NCBI GenBank assembly: GCA_051656905.1
Contig: JBOFJQ010000004.1
Location: 1-64,000 of the forward strand
Source of the DNA: JAGNZR01 sp051656905
Lineage (GTDB): Bacteria; Fusobacteriota; Fusobacteriia; Fusobacteriales; Fusobacteriaceae
Direction of reading: 5' to 3'
Length of the DNA: 64,000 nt
Of this stretch, positions 24,220 to 31,916 are shown one piece after another (within the stretch, counting starts at the first letter, position 1; each line of letters opens with the position of its first letter). The translations under genes and the position numbers were made by a program. The notes beneath the pieces were generated by a model, which was given only the letters and a program-made list of their open reading frames with translations, ran no database searches and was not told where the DNA came from.

Positions 24220-26520
24220 AATTTTAAAAATATCAGCTTTAGCTACAATAGAAGTAGCTAATTCGTCGCTTATTGTAAATCTGGTACTCATGCTTCTAGC
24301 AGTTATAAAACCACATTCAATTAACTGATTTCTAAGAGCTTTCATATCCAAAAGTTCTAACATTGAATTTGTTTTCCTATGTGATTCAGCTATAGCTTCA
24401 TACAACATTTGAAATCTAGCACAATGCTTATTACTTTCTCTAATATAAAAACTAGAATATTCTCTCCCACTCTCTACTACTAAATCTAATAATTGTTTAA
24501 AGTTTTCTTCTGGAGTCATTTCACCAGAGAATAATATCTCTAAAAATTTATAAAACTTATTTTTAACTTCACTATCAATCGTTATTACTTCCTCAAGAGC
24601 TTTAAGCCCCTGAACTATACATTTTAAATTATATCTTTGTCTATCGTCTTTAATTGAGCTAAACTTATCTTTTAAGTCTATTTCTATCTTATTATTTAAT
24701 CTATTCTCTAATACTCTTTTTCCTAGTTTATATAAGATATCCGAATTCTTAAAAGCTTCAAATATCTCTCTTTCTGATTTGTTTTCTTTGGTAAGTTTTA
24801 CTTGAACCATTCTATTTTTTATAGAAATATCTGAAAGTTCTGACTCCCCACTAACTATAAGAGGAGTGCATAATTTAAACTCACTAAGCTTGGAAGTTGT
24901 GTTTCCTTGATTAACAGTCTTGTTATCATATACAGATCTAATTAAAGAATATAATTCATTTGCTTTCTCCATCGCGTTCTTAGATGTCATTTTTATTTCA
25001 TCTATAGAAAATGGGGTTATATTACTGCAACTTGCTAAACTTCTTATTTGATGATTTGTTAATGTAGAAAAATTCTTGATATTATCTTTAACTCCAAATA
25101 ATAGTTTTGATATATTCTCAATAAACTCCGATTTACCAATAGAAGTAGTTCCGCACACTTCCAAAATAGGATAAGATTCGCTATTATGATATCTTCCTAA
25201 TGCCCAACTTATTGCTAATAAAGATTGGTTGTAGTCACTTCTTATTTTCACTAAATTTTCTTCTAACCATTTTATTTCTTCTTGGGTTATGCTTTCTACC
25301 TCATTTAAATTTTTAAAATACAAATCTTTTTTTCCACATACAACTTCTGAATTTTCATCATAATATTTATTATTTATTATTCCAAAATGTGGTATTTCTT
25401 TAGCATATAGACCTTTATTCTCTTCCTCTAGCCACAAAAGAAATTTAGATATTTTCGTATCACTTCCTATAAAATAGCCTAAATTTTCCAACATTCCTTG
25501 TTTCTTTAATAACTCAACCTTACTACACTTAAATTCTCTAATCCCTTGTTCTGTCTTAGTAGTTCCTTCCAAATAGTTATCTGAAAATTTTTCTAATTCT
25601 ATTGTAAAATTAGTTAATCTGCTGTATCCGTCTTTTCCCCAGACATAATATCCATTCTCTTCTTGCTTAAATTCTTCCCAGCCATTTTCATATATCTTTT
25701 TAGCCTTCTTTATTACCTTTTTAAGAGCTTCTTTTCCTTCTTTGATTAAATACTCATTAAAATCTTTGTATGTCCCTAAATCAACTTCATATAGCTTATC
25801 TGATAACTCATTGAATATTTTACTAATCTCTTTTTTAGCTTCATATCCTGGTTCATCATTATCAGTAGCTATTATTATCTTTTTAAACTGTTCTATCCAA
25901 TCTTTTTGGTTTTTTATGCATCTAAAATTAGCTGCTCCACCAGACATAGACACTGTATTTTTAAAGCCAGCTTCTATTGCTGACATAAGATCTAATTCCC
26001 CTTCAGTAATAATTAAATATTCTCTGTCTTTTATAGCTTTCCAATTTATTAAATGTGAATATTTACTGCCTTTTTCAGCACTTAGTTTCTTATCTCTAGT
26101 CCTATATTTTATTCCTACAATATCTATTCCATCACTTATAGGGATAGCCATTCTTTCTAACTTATCAAACGCAATTAATTGTCTATACGTTTCATGGCTT
26201 ATGCCTCTACTTTTTAAATATGTATCCCATTTTTCGTTTTCTCTTTCAAATGAAAAATATATAAATCTTAAATCTTTATCTGGATATTCAGTATTTTCAA
26301 GTGATTCGCCCAATTTATGAATATCAATATCCTCGTATCCTTTTAATAAGTTTATATGCCCACTCTTTCCTGTTGCATGGCATGTATATAATCCCTTTTG
26401 AACATTAAGAGAAAAACAAGGATTTGTTTCTTTCTCAGTTTCACAAACTGGACAATACTTAAATCTAAATTCTTTTCCATACTGTCTGTATGGACCTAAT
26501 TTATCAATAATCTCTTTCAT
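24205..26520 (-). CDS. Phage primase-helicase
   Basis: Replication protein of 771 residues. An N-terminal zinc finger has Cys23, Cys26, Cys35, Cys47/His48 (KYCPVCETEK ... LYTCHATGKSGHINLL). A TOPRIM domain has the Glu in IITEGELDLMSAIEAG and the Asp pair in IIIATDNDEPGYEAK (~165-225). A C-terminal P-loop ATPase has Walker A CGTTSIGKSEF and Walker B TPFSIDEIKM (~435-515). AAGGAGG lies upstream of the ATG. The 3' end overlaps the iteron array that may be its target. It is the first large gene leftward of PL. Confidence 0.88.
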   Translation of the reverse strand: MKEIIDKLGPYRQYGKEFRFKYCPVCETEKETNPCFSLNVQKGLYTCHATGKSGHINLLKGYEDIDIHKLGESLENTEYPDKDLRFIYFSFERENEKWDTYLKSRGISHETYRQLIAFDKLERMAIPISDGIDIVGIKYRTRDKKLSAEKGSKYSHLINWKAIKDREYLIITEGELDLMSAIEAGFKNTVSMSGGAANFRCIKNQKDWIEQFKKIIIATDNDEPGYEAKKEISKIFNELSDKLYEVDLGTYKDFNEYLIKEGKEALKKVIKKAKKIYENGWEEFKQEENGYYVWGKDGYSRLTNFTIELEKFSDNYLEGTTKTEQGIREFKCSKVELLKKQGMLENLGYFIGSDTKISKFLLWLEEENKGLYAKEIPHFGIINNKYYDENSEVVCGKKDLYFKNLNEVESITQEEIKWLEENLVKIRSDYNQSLLAISWALGRYHNSESYPILEVCGTTSIGKSEFIENISKLLFGVKDNIKNFSTLTNHQIRSLASCSNITPFSIDEIKMTSKNAMEKANELYSLIRSVYDNKTVNQGNTTSKLSEFKLCTPLIVSGESELSDISIKNRMVQVKLTKENKSEREIFEAFKNSDILYKLGKRVLENRLNNKIEIDLKDKFSSIKDDRQRYNLKCIVQGLKALEEVITIDSEVKNKFYKFLEILFSGEMTPEENFKQLLDLVVESGREYSSFYIRESNKHCARFQMLYEAIAESHRKTNSMLELLDMKALRNQLIECGFITARSMSTRFTISDELATSIVAKADIFKIVTVL

Positions 26521-26544
26521 TAATTTCCTCCTTTACTGGAGTAA

Positions 26545-26630
26545 GCCTGGTAAACTTACTTTATAATTCATACCTAGCTCTCATTAATTACAGCCGAAGC
26601 TGTAACGCTTACCAGGCAATTTGAGAGCTA
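26545..26630. other. Interleaved inverted repeats, pseudoknot-like element
   Basis: Two perfect 9-bp pairs are interleaved: GCCTGGTAA (26545-26553) with TTACCAGGC (26609-26617), and TAGCTCTCA (26575-26583) with TGAGAGCTA (26622-26630). Between them sits a 7-bp hairpin TTACAGC-CGAA-GCTGTAA (26588-26605). The order a-b-c-c'-a'-b' is that of a pseudoknot, or of two mutually exclusive folds. It lies in the 189-nt gap between the primase gene and the DUF1883 gene. Transcript strand and function are unknown. Confidence 0.55.
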
Positions 26631-26686
26631 TATATAATTTATAAAATAATATTGCGACAAAAATAAACTTATGTTAGACTGAATAT

Positions 26687-26990
26687 AGTAGCGTCTTGTG
26701 AGGTATATTATGAAATTTCAATATTATGATTTAGGTTTTTTAAATAATGATAAAATTATTCAAGTATCACTGCAAGGTACAGAATGTAATGTTTTTTTAG
26801 TTAATAGTTCTAATTTTCAAAAATATAAAAATGGAAATCAATATACTTATTATGGTGGTCATACAAAATCTTCTCTAGTAGATTTAGGAGTTCCTAATTA
26901 TGATCACTGGTATCTCGTTGTTGATTTAGGAGGATACGCTGGAAGTATTAAATCCAGCGTAAAAATTATCTAATTTTATTTGACGCTACT
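26687..26990. repeat. 9-bp inverted repeat flanking the DUF1883 gene
   Basis: AGTAGCGTC at 26687-26695 and GACGCTACT at 26982-26990 bracket the gene almost exactly. The right copy is followed by T's and may act in termination. It could also be the footprint of insertion. Confidence 0.35.
26710..26973 (+). CDS. DUF1883 domain protein
   Basis: Protein of 87 residues spanning a whole DUF1883 domain: MKFQYYDLGFLNNDKIIQVSLQGTECNVFLV in pieces, then YGGHTKSSLVDLGVPNYDHWYLVVDLGGY. I start it at the ATG (26710) with GTGAGG 6 nt upstream. It reads against the leftward early operon, so it is probably an independently expressed cargo gene. DUF1883 is of unknown function and is known fused to TIR domains in some bacteria. 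A defence link is only a suggestion. Confidence 0.65.
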   Translation: MKFQYYDLGFLNNDKIIQVSLQGTECNVFLVNSSNFQKYKNGNQYTYYGGHTKSSLVDLGVPNYDHWYLVVDLGGYAGSIKSSVKII

Positions 26991-27147
26991 TTTTTTTATA
27001 TTTACATTCTTCCATATCCGTATTTAACTGCGTTCCTTGTCCATGTCCATTTTTTATTTCCGATTCAATAACAATAGGATAATTTTTTTCTCTTTTTACT
27101 TTCTCTTCTTCAACTAATTCTTGTGTATTTATTTCATTTAACTTCAT
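26986..27147 (-). CDS. 53-residue charged protein
   Basis: Small gene with AGGAGG 7 nt before the ATG at 27147. The product is highly charged (EINTQELVEEEKVKREK near the start, ECKYKKK at the end) with no hydrophobic core, likely disordered. It follows the Cro-like gene in the PL operon, with an operator copy just upstream of it. Unknown function. Confidence 0.5.
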   Translation of the reverse strand: MKLNEINTQELVEEEKVKREKNYPIVIESEIKNGHGQGTQLNTDMEECKYKKK

Positions 27148-27195
27148 AAAAGAACCTCCTAACTTAATAAAATTTAAAAATCTCCTTTTAATTTT

Positions 27196-27213
27196 ATCTA
27201 CTATTTTGTAGAA
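27196..27213. promoter_or_regulatory. Operator copy O1
   Basis: ATCTAC-N6-GTAGAA, one mismatch to the consensus TTCTAC-N6-GTAGAA. It lies between the Cro-like gene and the 53-residue gene. Confidence 0.55.
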
Positions 27214-27420
27214 TTAAAATTCAAAAAAAATTTTAGGATCAATCTTCAAAATTTCTGTTATTTTTTTCATTTGAAAAGCATTAAAAGTATTTTTATTTTT
27301 TTTACAGTTATTCAGATGATAATAGAAGTTTTGCTTTGTAATTCCCATATAAATATAGATTTCTTTATATTTTATTTCTTTCTTTATTTTTTTGTCATTA
27401 AGAAAATTATAAAAATTCAT
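27214..27420 (-). CDS. Cro-like helix-turn-helix protein
   Basis: Protein of 68 residues with a helix-turn-helix pattern YKEIYIYMGITKQNFYYHLNNCKK followed by a helical MKKITEILKIDPKIFFEF end, as in small XRE/Cro proteins. It is the first gene from PL, whose core overlaps an operator (27441-27458), and diverges from the repressor side. Expected to compete with the repressor for the shared operators. Confidence 0.65.
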   Translation of the reverse strand: MNFYNFLNDKKIKKEIKYKEIYIYMGITKQNFYYHLNNCKKNKNTFNAFQMKKITEILKIDPKIFFEF

Positions 27421-27439
27421 AGGATCACCTCTTATTAAT

Positions 27440-27468
27440 ATTCTACTTTATTGTAGATAATAAGTCAA
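27440..27468 (-). promoter_or_regulatory. PL: leftward early promoter
   Basis: TTGACT, 17-nt spacer, TAGAAT reading leftward, with operator TTCTAC-N6-GTAGAT (27441-27458) across the -10 and spacer. It has the same hexamers as PR. The surrounding gap (27421-27805) holds this promoter, an AT-rich stretch with an ATTTTTTAT inverted repeat near 27634, and the promoter at 27755; no gene is seen. Confidence 0.75.
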
Positions 27469-27754
27469 ATTATATTTTCCTTTAGAGCAGATATATGAGT
27501 ATATTAGTTAAATACTCTTAATGCTTAAAAATATGATCTATAAAAAATAATATTTAAGAGTTTTAAGATGAAAAAATAAATTAATAAAAAATTTGTTCTT
27601 CACTCTTCGTAGGCTATCTCTTATTTTTTATAAGAAATAAAAAATCATAACACAAAAGATGAATTCTCTAAATAAATATTTAATTATAATTTTATTGATT
27701 ATTTAAATAAATATATATAGTATCTATTTATTATAACAACACTATATCTAGTAC

Positions 27755-27783
27755 TTGACAAATGTGATATAATATTATATATC
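27755..27783 (+). promoter_or_regulatory. Promoter of the small membrane protein gene
   Basis: TTGACA, 17-nt spacer, TATATC, followed by AGGAG and the ATG at 27806. A TATAAT also occurs nearer the -35 but at a poor spacing. Confidence 0.5.
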
Positions 27784-27805
27784 ATATTTTAAAAGGAGTT
27801 TACAA

Positions 27806-28009
27806 ATGGAAATATTTATCTTAAATTTGCTAAGTAAGGTTTCTGTTTTTTGTTTACTTCTCTCTTTTCTTTTTTTCTTACAGAAATATACAGTAGGTTT
27901 GCTATTAAAAAAAATTTTTAATAACAAAAAAAAGTTGGAATATCTATATATAGCTAACTCTATTTTTTTCATAATAAGTAAAGTTCAAATAAATAACGTC
28001 TATTCATAA
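27806..28009 (+). CDS. Small membrane protein beside the immunity region
   Basis: Protein of 67 residues with a hydrophobic N-terminal half (ILNLLSKVSVFCLLLSFLFFL), a basic middle (KKIFNNKKK) and a second weakly hydrophobic segment. AGGAG lies 7 nt before the ATG. Its stop codon is inside a strong terminator stem. It stands alone, reading opposite to the repressor operon. Lysogenic-conversion or superinfection-exclusion roles are possible; a toxin is another option. Not recognised. Confidence 0.5.
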   Translation: MEIFILNLLSKVSVFCLLLSFLFFLQKYTVGLLLKKIFNNKKKLEYLYIANSIFFIISKVQINNVYS

Positions 28010-28030
28010 TTTATGAATAGACGTTATTTT
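27992..28030. terminator. Bidirectional terminator between convergent genes
   Basis: An 18-bp perfect inverted repeat (AATAACGTCTATTCATAA with its complement at 28011-28028) followed by T's rightward. It contains the stop of the small membrane gene and abuts the stop of the gene at 28029-29039. Confidence 0.8.
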
Positions 28031-29039
28031 AGTTTTGCTCTATAATAGGACTTTTAATTTGTAATCTTTCTTTTTCAAGTTCTATTTCTTTTAACTTTAT
28101 TTCCAATTCTCTCAATTTTAATTTATTTTCCTCTTTTTGCTTTTCTAAAAAATATTTACATAATCCTTCTGTTTTAAAATTTACACCAAAACAATTAAAA
28201 TTTCCTCCAACTACGCCAACAGTCAATGCCCCTAAAAGTGCTATAGTTAAAACCTTTCCACTTATAGTAATTCTTCCTTTAGATTGAGCTCTAACCTTAA
28301 AGATTATTTTATCTAAATCTAATGACTCGCCAGTAATTTCTTGATATAACTCTAAAACTGAAACTAAATTTGATTGAAACTTAACTAAATCTATCCCTAA
28401 ATCACTTTCTTTTTGGATTTCAAAAGTCAGATTTCCATTTTCACCATTTTTATGAAACATCGAAAAATGTGAATCTATTAGATCTATTATTTTTTTGTTG
28501 ATACTAAAAACACTGTTAGGAGAGCTTATGGCCAACAGTAACTTTGGTTCTACATCTGACTTATCTAAAGTTGTCATCCATCTTACTTTCCTTTTTTTAT
28601 TTAAAAAATCATTTTCTAAATCCTCTTTTCTATTTCTTAACGAATCATTTTCATCTATATAAGGTTCACCAGTAACTATTCCAAAAGAGACTCTTTTTTT
28701 TCCTGCAGAAGGTGTAATAATAATATCGCCAATATTAATTGATTCCACAAAATTTTTCAGCATACTAGCTGAAGACCCTGGGGACTTTTTATTTGGATAA
28801 AGTTTTTCAATATTATCTTTTAGAGTTTCAGAAGTTGAATTTTTTATTTCTTCTATAGTCCTAATATCTTTTAATCCAACAGCAACATATCCACCTATCA
28901 AAAAATCATCATAACACTCACTATCTACTCCTGCTCTTACCACCCAATAATTTCTATTTTCTTTAAATTCTGGAATCTTAATTTTCTCTATTAATTCTTC
29001 AAAAAAATTCTGAAATTCCTTATCTATTGCTTTCTTCAT
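28029..29039 (-). CDS. PUA/EVE-like domain protein with transmembrane segment
   Basis: Protein of 336 residues. The N-terminal part (~30-180) has the pattern NYWVVRAGVDSECYDDFLIGGYVAVGL ... INIGDIIITPSAGKKRVSFGIVTGEPY ... RKVRWMTTL (pieces), like the PUA/EVE-type sensor domains found at the front of Mrr-like restriction proteins. ~262-280 is a transmembrane helix (VLTIALLGALTVGVVGG), and the end (~296-330) is a strong coiled coil. No nuclease motif is seen. It follows the repressor in the PRM operon, where immunity genes lie. I infer membrane-acting superinfection exclusion or defence. Confidence 0.55.
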   Translation of the reverse strand: MKKAIDKEFQNFFEELIEKIKIPEFKENRNYWVVRAGVDSECYDDFLIGGYVAVGLKDIRTIEEIKNSTSETLKDNIEKLYPNKKSPGSSASMLKNFVESINIGDIIITPSAGKKRVSFGIVTGEPYIDENDSLRNRKEDLENDFLNKKRKVRWMTTLDKSDVEPKLLLAISSPNSVFSINKKIIDLIDSHFSMFHKNGENGNLTFEIQKESDLGIDLVKFQSNLVSVLELYQEITGESLDLDKIIFKVRAQSKGRITISGKVLTIALLGALTVGVVGGNFNCFGVNFKTEGLCKYFLEKQKEENKLKLRELEIKLKEIELEKERLQIKSPIIEQN

Positions 29040-29083
29040 ATTCCCCCTTAGTTTATAATTTTTATTTTTTTCATGTTTATTTT

Positions 29084-29782
29084 TTATAAATTCCCCTCAT
29101 GATAGAACTTAATCGCTCTTCCTAATATAGTTACAAGTTGAGCTTCATTTCCTGGTATATATAAATTTTCATAATTTGGATTTACACTTTTTAAAACCAT
29201 AAAATTTGATTTTTCATCTATTTCAACTTTCTTTATATATACTTCATCGTTATATTTAACAACATATACTTTATCTTTAATATATTGAGTTTGTAATGGA
29301 TCAACAATAACAAATGCTCCATCATCTATTAAGGGCTCCATACTTGATCCTGCTACCTCAATAACATAACAATCTTTATGATATCCATTTCTTCTTACCT
29401 TTATAGTATAGATGCATTCTTCTAAATTTATATAACCATTTCCTGCAGCAGCTTTTGCCCGAACAGGTATGTCAATAAAATCTTCATCAACTAATATTTT
29501 TGCATTTCCTGTTAATTGATTTTCTAATTTTTTAATCTTTTTTAATATTGGTTCAGGAGTTCTATCTTCCATCACTAACATTTTTATTTTTTTAGCTTCT
29601 ATTTCTCCTATATTAAAAGCTTTTATAAAATTTTCAATAAAATCATCTTTTGGAGTTCTTTCTCCCGTTTTATAATGTCCTATTGCGGATAAAGATGCAC
29701 CTGTAAGTGTAGATATATATTCTAGTTTATAATTATTATTTTCCATAAATTCTGTTAAAAATTTACTGAATTCTTTTTTCAA
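29084..29782 (-). CDS. LexA/CI-type lysogeny repressor
   Basis: Phage repressor. The N-terminal helix-turn-helix YKLEYISTLTGASLSAIGHYKTGER is followed by an S24 autopeptidase domain with the Ala-Gly cleavage site in AKAAAGNGY, the catalytic Ser in VAGSSMEPL and the Lys in VYIKKVEI. It therefore should be inactivated through RecA after DNA damage. Start: TTG at 29782 follows GGTGGG closely; an ATG at 29806 is in frame but lacks a ribosome site, so up to 240 residues are possible. It controls PL, PR and PRM through TTCTAC-N6-GTAGAA operators. Confidence 0.88.
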   Translation of the reverse strand: MKKEFSKFLTEFMENNNYKLEYISTLTGASLSAIGHYKTGERTPKDDFIENFIKAFNIGEIEAKKIKMLVMEDRTPEPILKKIKKLENQLTGNAKILVDEDFIDIPVRAKAAAGNGYINLEECIYTIKVRRNGYHKDCYVIEVAGSSMEPLIDDGAFVIVDPLQTQYIKDKVYVVKYNDEVYIKKVEIDEKSNFMVLKSVNPNYENLYIPGNEAQLVTILGRAIKFYHEGNL

Positions 29783-29814
29783 TTTCCCACCCCATTTATA
29801 CAGCATATAACTAC

Positions 29815-29844
29815 ATTATATCTAATATTCTACAAAAAAGTAAA
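29815..29844 (-). promoter_or_regulatory. PRM: repressor promoter
   Basis: Leftward TTTACT, 18-nt spacer, TATAAT. Operator O3, TTCTAC-N6-GTAAAA (29828-29845), covers the spacer and -35, predicting autoregulation. Confidence 0.7.
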
Positions 29845-29851
29845 ATATTAT

Positions 29852-29880
29852 TTGACTTTTTTTCTTCTTTATTGTAGAAT
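29852..29880 (+). promoter_or_regulatory. PR: rightward early promoter
   Basis: TTGACT, 17-nt spacer, TAGAAT. Operator O4, TTCTTC-N6-GTAGAA (29862-29879), overlaps spacer and -10. The early transcript then carries an AGAGGG-GAAA-CCCTCT hairpin at 29891-29906. Confidence 0.78.
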
Positions 29881-29923
29881 TCAATTAACAAGAGGGGAAA
29901 CCCTCTAAAATAAAACAATTTTA

Positions 29924-29941
29924 TTCTACATTTTTGTATAA
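29924..29941. promoter_or_regulatory. Operator copy O5
   Basis: TTCTAC-N6-GTATAA, about 35 nt downstream of the predicted PR start. With O3 and O4 it forms a three-site right operator. Confidence 0.55.
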
Positions 29942-29948
29942 AGGGGTG

Positions 29949-30068
29949 GTGATTATTAAAAAATACTTAAAAACTTTAATAGGGTATTTTAAAAATATGG
30001 AATTAGAATTGATATCACTAATAATAGCAGTAACATTTTGTATTTTGAAAGAGGTGAATTTTATATGA
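29949..30068 (+). CDS. Small hydrophobic peptide, first early gene
   Basis: Possible 39-residue peptide from a GTG just after AAGGGG. It contains a hydrophobic helix (LISLIIAVTFCIL). The ribosome site is tight for this start, and an internal ATG (29997) is an alternative. The stop overlaps the next ATG (ATGA). Not recognised. Confidence 0.3.
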   Translation: MIIKKYLKTLIGYFKNMELELISLIIAVTFCILKEVNFI

Positions 30069-30160
30069 GATTATTGAAGCTTGCTAAATTAATTAAAAAA
30101 TACGGAAATTTGAGATTTTTAGATTTGCCGAAGGAGGAATTAGAGAATGCAAATAACTAG
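30065..30160 (+). CDS. 31-residue basic peptide
   Basis: Small ORF after AGAGGTG, beginning MRLLKLAKLIKKYGNLRF: an amphipathic basic helix. The end overlaps the next gene. Its place directly in the PR transcript suggests a small host-takeover or regulatory peptide. Not recognised. Confidence 0.4.
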   Translation: MRLLKLAKLIKKYGNLRFLDLPKEELENANN

Positions 30161-30398
30161 AGAAGAATCAGCTTATAGAGAAATAAGAGATATGTTCCAA
30201 GCTTTAGTCCATGGGGGAATAATAGAGTTAAAGGAAGAATATTATAAAACAAGTGCAGGATATATTGAAATGTACTTGCTCACAGAGATTGAAGAAGGAG
30301 ATAATGCAGAATTCAATCATGATGATTATATAGTTAAATATGATGTGGTTGAAGGATATGAATCTAATTTAGAAATAGTGTTTGAATGGTATAAGTAA
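30147..30398 (+). CDS. Early phage protein of unknown function
   Basis: Acidic 83-residue protein (EEGDNAEFNHDDYIVKYDVVEGYESNLEIVFEWYK near the end). AGGAGG lies 9 nt upstream of the ATG. It forms an overlapping chain with the next gene (TAATG). Not recognised. Confidence 0.6.
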   Translation: MQITREESAYREIRDMFQALVHGGIIELKEEYYKTSAGYIEMYLLTEIEEGDNAEFNHDDYIVKYDVVEGYESNLEIVFEWYK

Positions 30399-30625
30399 TG
30401 AATAGTGCCAAAAATTTAATTAAGGATATGAATAGAGATCTTCCAATCGGAGAAAAATTCAAGCAAGGCAAATATCTGTTTTTAATAAAAGAAAGCACAG
30501 ATCACTATTGTGAAGGTTGTGATTTTATAGAAAAAACTTGCAATATGATTGAAAATCTTCCCTATTGCTTTTCAGAAGATAGGAAAGATAATAAACATGT
30601 AATATTCCAAAAGGAGGATAATTGA
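30398..30625 (+). CDS. Cysteine-rich early protein, possible zinc binder
   Basis: Protein of 75 residues with Cys-x2-Cys (YCEGCDF), a further Cys eight residues on (TCNM) and another in LPYCFSEDR, then NKHVIF. This spacing suggests a small zinc-binding fold, seen in other phage early proteins. Function unknown. Confidence 0.6.
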   Translation: MNSAKNLIKDMNRDLPIGEKFKQGKYLFLIKESTDHYCEGCDFIEKTCNMIENLPYCFSEDRKDNKHVIFQKEDN

Positions 30626-31014
30626 AGATTAATATATTTATTCAAGAAAAATGCGGCTCAATAATTGAAGAACTACTGGTTATAATTTTCGAAGATAAAA
30701 AAAGTTATGTAATTGATTCTCAGGGTATTTTGTATTTTAGAACTATAACAAAGGTAGCCATTCCAGGCTCAAAAATAACTAAAAAGGATATTGTAAAATT
30801 TCAATCAGGTTCTATATTCAATAATGGTTATAAAACAGTAGAAATTTCTCCAAAAGAAAAATTAATATCACTAAAAACTAATAAAATATTTTCTAAAAAT
30901 ATTAAAGAACAGATTAAAAACTTAAATTTAAAAAAATATGCTGAAGATAACAATAGTTTTGAAATTGAGTTTTTTATTGAAAAACTTGAAAAAAAACAAA
31001 AATGGATTTTTTAA
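30622..31014 (+). CDS. Early phage protein, TTG start
   Basis: Protein of 130 residues starting at a TTG, 4 nt after AAAGGAGGA; no ATG fits. Lys/Ile-rich with a beta-like N-terminal half and a helical end. Not recognised. Confidence 0.5.
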   Translation: MKINIFIQEKCGSIIEELLVIIFEDKKSYVIDSQGILYFRTITKVAIPGSKITKKDIVKFQSGSIFNNGYKTVEISPKEKLISLKTNKIFSKNIKEQIKNLNLKKYAEDNNSFEIEFFIEKLEKKQKWIF

Positions 31015-31027
31015 AAAGGAGGAGAGT

Positions 31028-31105
31028 ATGCATAAAGATAAAAAAACATCTGAATTATTACTTCAATTAGAGTTAATTGTTAAATACTCAGGTTATATAT
31101 GCTGA
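31028..31105 (+). CDS. 25-residue early peptide
   Basis: Very short ORF after AAGGAGGAG, beginning MHKDKKTSELLLQLELIVKY. Its end overlaps the next start by 7 nt. Possibly a translated coupler; unknown. Confidence 0.35.
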   Translation: MHKDKKTSELLLQLELIVKYSGYIC

Positions 31106-31329
31106 ATTCAATTAATTTAGACAATATATTAGAACTTCTTAATGATTGGTATTCATTAGAACTAATAGATGGATTCACATGTACAAGATTGAACAAGGTG
31201 ACATTAATTATAATAAATCACAAAAATAAAACTCACTGCTTTATATATGAATCTACTCTCTCTTTAGATAGATGGTGGAAAATTTATTGGATGATTGAAA
31301 ATGAAAGAAAGGAGGAATTGCCTTGGTAG
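31099..31329 (+). CDS. Early phage protein of unknown function
   Basis: Protein of 76 residues, Trp-rich near the end (LDRWWKIYWMIENE). Overlaps its neighbours on both sides, so it belongs to the coupled early operon. Not recognised. Confidence 0.5.
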   Translation: MLNSINLDNILELLNDWYSLELIDGFTCTRLNKVTLIIINHKNKTHCFIYESTLSLDRWWKIYWMIENERKEELPW

Positions 31330-31916
31330 TAAAAATTCTTTTTCTAGATACGGAAACAGGGGGGCTTACAGAAAATGCTGCATTAACTCAGTTATCTGGA
31401 ATAATTCAAATAAACAAAGAAATTAAAGAAGAATTTAATCTTTTTATAAAACCCTTTGAAGGGTCTCTTGTAAGTGATGAAGCATTAAGAATTCAAAACA
31501 GAACCAGAGAAGAACTTGATACAGATAAATATATACCTGAGAAAACAGCATACAAGCAATTTACAGAGATATTAAATAAGTACGTAGATAAATTTGATAA
31601 AAACGATAAGTTTATTATAGCTGGCTACAATATAAGGTATGACATAGATATAATTAATAGATTTTTTAACAGACAAGGTGACCATTATTTTTTTAGTTAT
31701 GTAGAACCTACAACTCTAGATCCTTTTAACTTAATAGCGATTCTTCAATTATGTGGAATGCTTCCTAAATTGCATAACAATAAACTAGAGTCCTGGTGTA
31801 ATTACTACGATATCAAATTACAAGCTCATGATGCATTAGAAGATATAAAAGCAACTAGAGAACTAATTTATAAATTTGTTAGATTATTTTATCAAAAGAA
31901 ACAGGAGGAAAATTAA
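31323..31916 (+). CDS. DnaQ-like 3'-5' exonuclease (DEDDh)
   Basis: Protein of 197 residues. Exo I is FLDTETGGL (Asp, Glu), Exo II the Asp in AGYNIRYDIDII, Exo III HDALEDIKATREL (His and Asp). TTG start after AAAGGAGG, overlapping the previous gene by 7 nt. It probably trims DNA ends for the recombination proteins encoded next, or proofreads. Confidence 0.85.
   Translation: MVVKILFLDTETGGLTENAALTQLSGIIQINKEIKEEFNLFIKPFEGSLVSDEALRIQNRTREELDTDKYIPEKTAYKQFTEILNKYVDKFDKNDKFIIAGYNIRYDIDIINRFFNRQGDHYFFSYVEPTTLDPFNLIAILQLCGMLPKLHNNKLESWCNYYDIKLQAHDALEDIKATRELIYKFVRLFYQKKQEEN

Noticed and set aside
26545..26630. tRNA or tmRNA gene
   Set aside because: The interleaved stems do not form a cloverleaf; there is no T-loop GTTCRANNC and no CCA-adjacent acceptor stem. 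No tRNA was seen elsewhere in the window.
27775..27972. Minus-strand 65-codon frame opposite the small membrane gene
   Set aside because: No ribosome site, while the plus-strand frame has promoter, AGGAG and terminator.
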